DNA of 64,000 nt. It comes from Salegentibacter sp. R32. Lineage in GTDB: Bacteria > Bacteroidota > Bacteroidia > Flavobacteriales > Flavobacteriaceae. Under the pieces are notes generated by a model that was not told the origin of the DNA, did no database searches, and saw only the letters and a list, made by a program, of their open reading frames with translations. Location of the stretch: positions 76,909 to 140,908 of the forward strand of contig NZ_RXOM01000063.1 of NCBI RefSeq assembly GCF_008692195.1. Reading direction: 5' to 3'. The position numbers were made by a program, and so were the translations under genes. Of this stretch, positions 58,063 through 64,000 are shown in pieces; position 1 is the stretch's first letter, and each line of letters begins with the position of its first letter.

Positions 58063-59478
58063 ATGAAAGTAGAACAAATCTATACCGGATGTTTAGCGCA
58101 CGCCGCTTATTATATTGAAAACAACGGCGAAGCAGCCATTTTTGACCCCCTACGGGAAGTAGAACCTTACCTTCACCGAGCCCAAAAAGACAATGCGAAA
58201 ATCAAATACGTGTTCGAAACCCATTTTCATGCCGATTTTGTGAGTGGTCATTTAGACTTGCAAAAGAAAACCGGAGCGCAAATCGTCTTTGGTCCCGGAG
58301 CAAAACCTAATTACGAAGCCATTATCGCAGAAGACAACCAAGTCTTTAAAGTCGGTAATTATCAAGTAAAAGCGCTGCATACTCCCGGCCATACCATGGA
58401 AAGCACCACCTATTTACTCATCGACGAAACCGGTAAAGAACACGGCATCATTACCGGAGACACTTTATTTATTGGCGATGTAGGAAGACCCGATTTGGCG
58501 CAACACGTCGTTTCAGAACTAACCGAAGAAAAACTCGCCGGACATCTTTACGATTCACTTCGTAATAAAATTATGCCACTAAGCGACGATTTAATCGTGT
58601 ACCCTAATCACGGCGCCGGTTCTGCTTGCGGTAAAAAAATGAGCAAAGAAACCACCGATACCTTGGGCAATCAGAAAAAGACAAATTACGCCTTGCGGCC
58701 CAATATGACCAAGGAAGAATTCATTAAAGAATTGCTCGACGGCTTAACCACACCTCCCGGATACTTCCCAAAAAATGTGCTGATGAACATTCAGGGCTAC
58801 GAAAGTTTTGATGAAGTAAAACATAAAGCTGAAAATCCACTTTCCCCTGATCAATTTGAAGCACTTGCCAATGCCTCTCACGCTTTAATTTTAGACACCA
58901 GAAATGCCAACGATTTTTCCAAAGGCTTTATCCCCAATAGCATCAATATTGGTCTAGATGGAAATTACGCGCCTTGGGTGGGAGAACTTATCAAAGATAT
59001 TAATCAGGAAATACTATTGGTCATCGACGAAGGAAAAGAGGAAGAAGCCATTACCCGTTTGGCGCGTGTGGGTTACGACCACGCCATCGGTTACTTAAAA
59101 GGCGGTATGAAAAGTTGGCTTTTAGCAGGAAAAGAAATTGATAAAACTGAACGTATTTCAGCAAAAGAATTCGAAACAATTTTCCACGAAAAAACAGCAA
59201 AGCTTATCGATGTTCGTAAGAAAAGTGAATACGATTCAGAACATGTGGAAGGAAGTATCAATATTCCGCTAAATACCTTAAACGAGCATCTAGCAGAAAT
59301 CCCAAAAGAAGAACCCTTTGTCGTTTTCTGTGCTGGAGGCTACCGTAGTATGATTGCCAGCTCTATGCTAAAACAACGTGGTTACGATAATTTTAAAGAT
59401 GTACTCGGCGGCTTTAATGCCATTAAAGAAACCAACGTCAACACATCAGATTACGTTTGCCCAAGTACATTGTTGTAA
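58063..59478 (+). CDS. MBL-fold persulfide dioxygenase-like protein fused to two rhodanese domains
   Basis: A 471-aa protein. The N-terminal metallo-beta-lactamase domain (1-240) has VFETHFHADFVSGHLDL, LHTPGHTMEST, TGDTLFIGDVGRPDL and VYPNHGAGSACGK, the ETHE1/persulfide-dioxygenase pattern with one mononuclear iron. Two rhodanese domains follow. The first (about 265-365) has Asp in place of the catalytic Cys (LLVIDEGKEEEA) and is likely inactive. The second (about 370-465) has the active loop VVFCAGGYRSMIAS. The fusion couples persulfide oxidation with sulfur transfer in sulfide detoxification. Confidence 0.9.
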   Translation: MKVEQIYTGCLAHAAYYIENNGEAAIFDPLREVEPYLHRAQKDNAKIKYVFETHFHADFVSGHLDLQKKTGAQIVFGPGAKPNYEAIIAEDNQVFKVGNYQVKALHTPGHTMESTTYLLIDETGKEHGIITGDTLFIGDVGRPDLAQHVVSELTEEKLAGHLYDSLRNKIMPLSDDLIVYPNHGAGSACGKKMSKETTDTLGNQKKTNYALRPNMTKEEFIKELLDGLTTPPGYFPKNVLMNIQGYESFDEVKHKAENPLSPDQFEALANASHALILDTRNANDFSKGFIPNSINIGLDGNYAPWVGELIKDINQEILLVIDEGKEEEAITRLARVGYDHAIGYLKGGMKSWLLAGKEIDKTERISAKEFETIFHEKTAKLIDVRKKSEYDSEHVEGSINIPLNTLNEHLAEIPKEEPFVVFCAGGYRSMIASSMLKQRGYDNFKDVLGGFNAIKETNVNTSDYVCPSTLL

Positions 59479-59504
59479 TAGTTAGCTGATATTTTCCAGA
59501 AGAG

Positions 59505-59568
59505 GCTGTCTGAAAACAATATATTAAAAATGTCATCTCGAGCGGACAAAATATGTTGTTCAGACAGC
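59505..59568. repeat. Intergenic inverted repeat (GCTGTCTGA/TCAGACAGC)
   Basis: GCTGTCTGA (59505-59513) and TCAGACAGC (59560-59568), with further imperfect pairing of ACAATATATT against AATATGTTGT. The long hairpin sits after the MBL-rhodanese gene and may terminate it. It has the look of a dispersed flavobacterial repeat. The rest of the 200-bp gap shows no gene. Confidence 0.65.
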
Positions 59569-59678
59569 TTTTGTAATTCTTCTCTCTTTTCAAGCACTTC
59601 GCTTTGTAAGTTTTTAGTATATTAATAGCAATTTTATTCTGAAAAATGTAAGTTTGATATACTAAACAACTACCCCAC

Positions 59679-60263
59679 ATGAGCGAATTTTGGATTTACT
59701 TTAAACTCGGTCTTACGCATGTTTTGGATTGGAATGCTTACGACCACGTACTTTTTCTAATTGTATTGGTAGCTTCTTACACCTTTTTAGAATGGAAAAG
59801 GGTATTTTGGCTGGTGACCACTTTTACGCTAGGCCACACCGTAGCCCTATTACTGGCTACTTTCGATATAGTAAAAGTCAATTCAACTTACGTAGAGTTT
59901 TTAATTCCCGTAACTATTTTTGTTACCGCATTTTATAATTTAATACACGCCGGAAAAACACCTAAAGAAGGCGGCATGGGCGTTCTTTTTGCCGTCACCC
60001 TTTTCTTCGGAATTATACACGGGCTCGGCTTTTCATCTTTCTTTGTAGGCTCTGTAGGTTCGGGTACCGATAAACTTATTTGGTTATTAGAGTTTGCCTT
60101 AGGCATTGAAGCAGCACAAGCCATTGTGGTTATTTGCGTTTTAATCTTGGCTTTAATCTTTCAGTCCCTATTCAATTATTCCAAAAGAGATTGGGTCTTG
60201 GTGGTTTCTTCCATCGTGATTGGTCTTGTAATTCCTATGTTGTTGGAGAATAATATTTGGTAA
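59679..60263 (+). CDS. HupE/UreJ-family membrane protein
   Basis: A 194-aa protein with about six membrane helices and the family histidines: LGLTHVLDWNAYDHVLFLIVLVASY, TFTLGHTVALLLATF, FYNLIHAGKTP and FFGIIHGLGFSSFF. HupE/UreJ proteins are putative nickel/metal permeases; in Bacteroidetes they occur without hydrogenase or urease genes, as here, so the cargo is uncertain. Confidence 0.88.
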   Translation: MSEFWIYFKLGLTHVLDWNAYDHVLFLIVLVASYTFLEWKRVFWLVTTFTLGHTVALLLATFDIVKVNSTYVEFLIPVTIFVTAFYNLIHAGKTPKEGGMGVLFAVTLFFGIIHGLGFSSFFVGSVGSGTDKLIWLLEFALGIEAAQAIVVICVLILALIFQSLFNYSKRDWVLVVSSIVIGLVIPMLLENNIW

Positions 60264-60460
60264 ATATTCGTTATTGTTTTTCAAAGACTTAAAAAGAAAA
60301 ATTATTCTTATAAATTTACAATTCAAACTTAGGAGGTATGCTGAACGTTAAGTTCTTCGATTCGAGTAAAATTTTTTCCCTACTTTGTCACAAAAAAACA
60401 CTCGAAACGACTAATTTTTACAATCAGAATACATCTAGTTAGTAATTTAAACCTTGAATA

Positions 60461-60895
60461 ATGTCTGCTGAAAAACAGCTCAAATTTGATAAAGCTTATT
60501 TGCGAATGGCCGTAGAATGGGGGAAACTCTCTCACTGCCAACGGAAAAAAGTGGGTGCTATTATCGTGAAAGACCGAATGATTATCTCTGACGGCTACAA
60601 CGGTACGCCCAGCGGTTTTGAAAACTGCTGCGAAGATGAAGAAGGCCTCACCAAATGGTATGTTTTACATGCCGAAGCCAATGCGATTCTAAAAGTAGCC
60701 GGTTCTACCCAATCCTGTAAAGATGCAACGCTGTACATCACGATGTCGCCTTGTAAAGAATGTAGCAAATTAATTCATCAAGCTGGCATAAAACGTGTAG
60801 TGTATCAAAATGGATATAAAGATGATTCCGGTCTCGATTTTTTACAAAAAGCCGGCGTCCACATTGAACAAATAACCCAACTCAACGAAGAATAG
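60461..60895 (+). CDS. Deoxycytidylate (dCMP) deaminase
   Basis: A 144-aa zinc enzyme converting dCMP to dUMP for dTMP synthesis. Zinc-site motifs HAEANAILK (catalytic Glu, around residue 71) and MSPCKECSKLI (around 102). The additional Zn-lobe residues DGYNGTPSGFENCCEDEEG belong to the ComEB/dCMP deaminase type. The next gene starts 6 bp later. Confidence 0.92.
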   Translation: MSAEKQLKFDKAYLRMAVEWGKLSHCQRKKVGAIIVKDRMIISDGYNGTPSGFENCCEDEEGLTKWYVLHAEANAILKVAGSTQSCKDATLYITMSPCKECSKLIHQAGIKRVVYQNGYKDDSGLDFLQKAGVHIEQITQLNEE

Positions 60896-60901
60896 CGTAT
60901 A

Positions 60902-62494
60902 GTGAAAACTTACTCTAAAAAATATTTGCCCTTAATTATTGGTACAGCCTGTGCGGTAGGTGTTCTCATTGGCTCTTATCTTGATTTTTCAGATAATTCT
61001 GAAGGACTTTTTGCCAAAAACGCTAAAAAAGAAAAGCTTAACCGATTAATAGATTACATAGATTACGAATACGTAGATGAGGTGAATACCGATAGCATTG
61101 TCGATATTACCGTCAATAAAATTTTAGAAGATTTAGACCCACATTCTACTTATATTCCGAAGAAAAAATACGACGCCGTTGCTGAAAATATGAAAGGTGA
61201 TTTTGTGGGCATTGGCGTAAGTTTTTATACCCTGAATGATACAATTGCTGTGATTAGGCCCATTCCCAACGGCCCCAGCGAAAAAGCAGGAATTAAAGCC
61301 GGCGATAGAATTTTATATGCCGATGGTATTGAACTCGCCCAAAAAACTATTGGTACCGATTCGCTTTCTACGCTGTTGAAAGGAGAAATTAACACTACAG
61401 TTGACTTAAAAGTACAACGTAAAGGGGAAGAAAAGCTCTTAAATTTTAAAGTGAAAAGAGGCACAATTCCTATAAAAAGTGTCGATGCCGCCTATATGTT
61501 AACCAACAAGCTGGGCTACGTAAAAGTAAACCGTTTTGCCGAAACTACTTACGAAGAATTTGAAAAGGCCATCGAAAACCTCATCCAACAAGGAGCTACA
61601 GAACTCGCATTAGATTTAAGGGATAATGGTGGTGGCTATTTAGACCAAGCTATAAAAATAGCTGATGAATTTCTCAGTAATAAAAAACTGATTGTGTTCA
61701 CTAAAAATAAGTCTGGAGAAATCAATAAGACTTTCGCCACCGAAAAAGGGAAGTTTGAAAACACCAAAGTCTATGTGCTTATTAATGAAAATTCGGCTTC
61801 TGCAAGCGAAGTAGTTGCCGGAGCTTTACAGGACAACGACATCGGAATTATTGTAGGCCGACGCTCTTACGGAAAAGGTTTGGTGCAACGCGAAATGAAT
61901 TTAGGTGATGGAAGTGCCGTTCGGTTAACTGTCGCCCGATATTACACTCCGACCGGAAGGTCTATTCAAAAACCTTATGCTGCCGGAAATGAAGAATATT
62001 TTAATGAATACCATAACCGCTATACCAATGGCGAACTACAGAGCAGAGATTCTATTCATGTAAACGATTCGTTACGTTATGAAACCCCGGAAGGAAAAAT
62101 AGTTTATGGCGGCGGTGGAATTATCCCGGATGTGTTTGTCCCTAAAAACACCGATTTTGAAAAGGAAAGTTTAACCTATATGCTTCGCGGCGGAGTAATG
62201 GACCGTTTTATCTTCAATATTTTAGAAGAAAATAGAAGTTATTACAACCAACTCAGTCAACAGGAATTTGAGGAAAATGAAATGATTTCAGAAGAAATTT
62301 TAGAGGAATACATTTCCTACCTCAACGAATTCAACTTCGATTTTAAAACCACCAATTATCGCTATTTATTGAAAAAGTACCTGCGGGCAACAATGGCTGA
62401 ACAGTTATTTGGCAGCAATGCTTTTGAAAAAATTATCAATCAAGATGATGCGATGATTGAAAAGATTCTGGAACTAGAGAAAAATGCTTCCTAA
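60902..62494 (+). CDS. S41-family C-terminal processing peptidase with PDZ domain
   Basis: A 530-aa protease with a GTG start and an N-terminal signal anchor (LPLIIGTACAVGVLIGSYL). The PDZ domain lies at about 85-175 (FVGIGVSFYTLNDTIAVIRPIPNGPSEKAGIKAGDRIL). The S41 core has LRDNGGGYLDQAIKIADEF, the nucleophile in VLINENSASASEVVAGALQD (around residue 300) and the general-base Lys in GRRSYGKGLVQ (around 325). It acts in the periplasm on C-termini of envelope proteins. Its end overlaps the minus-strand gene by 4 nt. Confidence 0.93.
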   Translation: MKTYSKKYLPLIIGTACAVGVLIGSYLDFSDNSEGLFAKNAKKEKLNRLIDYIDYEYVDEVNTDSIVDITVNKILEDLDPHSTYIPKKKYDAVAENMKGDFVGIGVSFYTLNDTIAVIRPIPNGPSEKAGIKAGDRILYADGIELAQKTIGTDSLSTLLKGEINTTVDLKVQRKGEEKLLNFKVKRGTIPIKSVDAAYMLTNKLGYVKVNRFAETTYEEFEKAIENLIQQGATELALDLRDNGGGYLDQAIKIADEFLSNKKLIVFTKNKSGEINKTFATEKGKFENTKVYVLINENSASASEVVAGALQDNDIGIIVGRRSYGKGLVQREMNLGDGSAVRLTVARYYTPTGRSIQKPYAAGNEEYFNEYHNRYTNGELQSRDSIHVNDSLRYETPEGKIVYGGGGIIPDVFVPKNTDFEKESLTYMLRGGVMDRFIFNILEENRSYYNQLSQQEFEENEMISEEILEEYISYLNEFNFDFKTTNYRYLLKKYLRATMAEQLFGSNAFEKIINQDDAMIEKILELEKNAS

Positions 62495-62688
62495 CCTTCC
62501 GTTTTCTTTTTAATTTCTTTAGAGACCAATAAAATTAGCATGAGCACGATTACACAAAGCGAAGCCAACGCACAAGCTACAGCTACTTTGCTATCTTTTG
62601 CCATTAAATCGCTATAATCTATCATGGTGAGGTTATAAATTAGTAAACCTGCCGCACTTACAATTAAGAAATAAATAAGATATTTCAT
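62491..62688 (-). CDS. Small two-helix membrane protein
   Basis: A 65-aa protein made of two membrane helices (YLIYFLIVSAAGLLIYNLTMI and VAVACALASLCVIVLMLILLV) and a basic C-terminus KEIKKKTEG. It starts 4 bp after the marC stop on the same strand, so it is a plausible operon member. Function unknown. Confidence 0.7.
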   Translation of the reverse strand: MKYLIYFLIVSAAGLLIYNLTMIDYSDLMAKDSKVAVACALASLCVIVLMLILLVSKEIKKKTEG

Positions 62689-62692
62689 GGGG

Positions 62693-63265
62693 TTAAAATA
62701 AGTTTTGAATATTCGCTGCGAATAATTTCACTGCAATGGCTAACAAAACTACACCAAAAATTTTACGTATCACACTAATTCCCTGTTTTCCTAAGATGCG
62801 TTCAATTTTTCCGGAAGATTTTAACACCGCATATACGATAATAATATTTATTAAAATAGCGACAATAATATTGACGGTATGGTATTCTGCCCTTAACGAA
62901 AGTAAAGAGGTCATTGTTCCCGCTCCGGCAATCAACGGAAATGCCAACGGCACAATAGCAGCGGTTTCCGGCGCATCATCTTTATAAAGTTGAACGCCCA
63001 GAATCATTTCAATAGCCAAGAAAAACAGAATGAAAGAACCGGCAACGGCAAAGGAATTCACATCTATCCCAATAAGTTTTAAAATAGTTTCCCCAACAAA
63101 CAGAAAAACGACCATTAAAATAGCCGCCACAATCGAGGCTTTTTCACTTTGAATGTGTCCTACTTTTTCCCTTAAATCTACAATAATTGGTATGCTCCCG
63201 ATAATATCAATTACCGCAAATAAAATCATTCCTGCTGTAAAAATTTCTTTAATATCGAATCCCAT
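62693..63265 (-). CDS. MarC-family integral membrane protein
   Basis: A 190-aa protein with about six helices. MarC signature: FDIKEIFTAGMILFAVIDIIGSIPIIVDL, SFILFFLAIEMILG, and AAIVPLAFPLIAGAGTMTSLLSL. Despite the name, a role in multiple antibiotic resistance is not supported for this family; the transported substrate is unknown. Confidence 0.92.
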   Translation of the reverse strand: MGFDIKEIFTAGMILFAVIDIIGSIPIIVDLREKVGHIQSEKASIVAAILMVVFLFVGETILKLIGIDVNSFAVAGSFILFFLAIEMILGVQLYKDDAPETAAIVPLAFPLIAGAGTMTSLLSLRAEYHTVNIIVAILINIIIVYAVLKSSGKIERILGKQGISVIRKIFGVVLLAIAVKLFAANIQNLF

Positions 63266-63400
63266 AACATTTCCTTTTTTAAAATGCGCGCAAAAGTATT
63301 TTATTTTGAATAGGTTACAAGACCTACAATCAAAAATTTATATTAATTTTTTGTTACCTCATTGTCGATGTTAAATCTATGGCTTACAAAAAAATCCTAT

Positions 63401-63408
63401 TAACTTTG
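63401..63408 (+). promoter_or_regulatory. -7 promoter element abutting the DUF3109 start codon
   Basis: TAACTTTG, a perfect TAnnTTTG, ends 5 bp before the ATG at 63414. A TATG lies at 63378-63381, exactly 19 bp upstream (3 of 4 match to TTTG). The transcript should start at or next to the ATG, implying a leaderless mRNA. Confidence 0.55.
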
Positions 63409-63413
63409 CAATT

Positions 63414-63983
63414 ATGTTTCAGATAGGAAAAACAATCGTTTCAGAAGATATTATAGAGAAAGATTTTGTGTGTAATCTTTCGGCTTGTAAAGGTGCTTGC
63501 TGTGTAGAAGGTGAAGCTGGAGCTCCGGTGGAAGCCAAAGAGGTAGATTTATTGAAAGAAGTTTACCCCACCGTCAAACCTTTTTTGAGAAAAGAAGGAA
63601 TTGAGGCTATTGAGGCGCAAGGCACTCATGTAGAAAATGATTTTGGTGAATATGAAACACCACTCGTGAACGGAGCCGAATGTGCATATGTAACTTTTGA
63701 TGACCGCGGAACTGCACTTTGCGGAATCGAAGCTGCTTATCGTGCCGGCGAAATCAAATGGAAAAAACCCATTTCTTGTGAACTTTACCCAATTAGGGTA
63801 CAGGAATATTCGCAATTTTCTGCAGTGAATTACCATCGCTGGCCTATTTGTGATGATGCGTGTTCATTAGGGAAAGAATTACAGACACCTATTTACAAGT
63901 TTGTAAAAGAAGCGCTTATTAAAAAGTTTGGCGAAGATTGGTATTTAGAAATTGAAAAAACTGCTGAAAATCTTCAGCGATAA
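63414..63983 (+). CDS. DUF3109 cysteine-rich protein
   Basis: A 189-aa protein complete within the window. FVCNLSACKGACCVEGEAGAPV near the N-terminus, NGAECAYVTFDDRGTALCGIEAAY, PISCELYPIRV and RWPICDDACSLGKELQTP give the eight-cysteine pattern of DUF3109 (YkgJ-related), likely a Zn or Fe-S cluster ligand set. Function unknown. Confidence 0.9.
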   Translation: MFQIGKTIVSEDIIEKDFVCNLSACKGACCVEGEAGAPVEAKEVDLLKEVYPTVKPFLRKEGIEAIEAQGTHVENDFGEYETPLVNGAECAYVTFDDRGTALCGIEAAYRAGEIKWKKPISCELYPIRVQEYSQFSAVNYHRWPICDDACSLGKELQTPIYKFVKEALIKKFGEDWYLEIEKTAENLQR

Positions 63984-64000
63984 TACTAGTTTTGACAACC

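Noticed and set aside
60340-60441. A 34-codon frame beginning right after AGGAGGT
   Set aside because: The Shine-Dalgarno-like run touches the ATG with no spacer, strong SD sites are unusual in Bacteroidetes, and the peptide has no recognisable feature.

Overview
The window looks like a chromosomal segment of a marine-type member of the Flavobacteriaceae (Bacteroidetes). The evidence is AT-rich DNA, Bacteroidetes-type promoter elements (TAnnTTTG, in one case with a TTTG 19 bp upstream), many Bacteroidetes protein families (DUF4199, DUF4286, DUF4174, Ig-like/Big_5 lipoprotein, type IX secretion sorting domain), SPII lipoproteins with Cys followed by Asp/Asn/Ser, a eukaryote-like single-chain glycyl-tRNA synthetase, and a tRNA without encoded CCA. 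The genus cannot be fixed from sequence alone.

Positions 1-14.7 kb form a heme-biosynthesis region. Leftward: the edge-truncated hemJ, an orphan antitoxin gene, a MATE exporter translationally coupled to hemH (TAATG overlap), a ThuA-like lipid/sugar-type hydrolase fold protein and an AraC regulator. Rightward from the divergent AraC-hemA promoter region: hemA, hemC, a two-subunit K+ channel/transporter (ktrB-ktrA type), hemD, a REP-associated transposase (RAYT) flanked by its palindromes, hemE, a small conserved protein, hemF and hemB. Every step from glutamyl-tRNA to heme is present except hemL. The O2-dependent HemF indicates aerobic life. Two features stand out: the potassium genes are embedded between hemC and hemD with overlapping reading frames, and a mobile RAYT/REP unit sits inside the operon.

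Positions 14.8-34.5 kb carry housekeeping and envelope genes: a CNNM/DUF21-CBS protein, O6-methylguanine-DNA methyltransferase, a serine hydrolase, a DEDDy exonuclease, glyS, a membrane-anchored coiled-coil protein, comF, an Ig-like lipoprotein, a nitrilase-family amidase, a tail-less SSB, two tandem Tat-type ferritin-like proteins, a CBS protein, a histone-deacetylase-like hydrolase, metG, three small related lipoproteins in tandem, an LD-carboxypeptidase, a toxin-antitoxin pair with a dead toxin, yraN and a DUF4174 protein.

Positions 34.5-52.4 kb are nearly all on the minus strand: mfd, a VOC/DUF1801/DUF4199 operon next to a membrane-anchored LuxR-type regulator, a 2-hydroxyacid dehydrogenase, a thioesterase, mgtE-rsmA, DUF4286, a TPR protein, serS, an HTTM protein, ribF, pth, rplY and prs.

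A plus-strand tRNA-Leu(CAA) at 52.39 kb marks the start of a 5.4-kb accessory stretch (52.5-57.9 kb) of single genes: a trypsin-like protease, a membrane protein, a beta-propeller protein with a T9SS tail, an HD-domain protein and a DUF6602 protein. Three of these genes are preceded by copies of the same ~140-bp leader (a 60-bp core with a conserved stem-loop, then a 16-bp box), and two gene ends share a 14-bp tail motif. This cassette-like organisation is the most unusual structure in the window. The right end (58-64 kb) returns to core genes: an MBL-rhodanese persulfide dioxygenase-like protein behind a Crp/Fnr-type dyad, HupE/UreJ, dCMP deaminase, an S41 protease, MarC and DUF3109.
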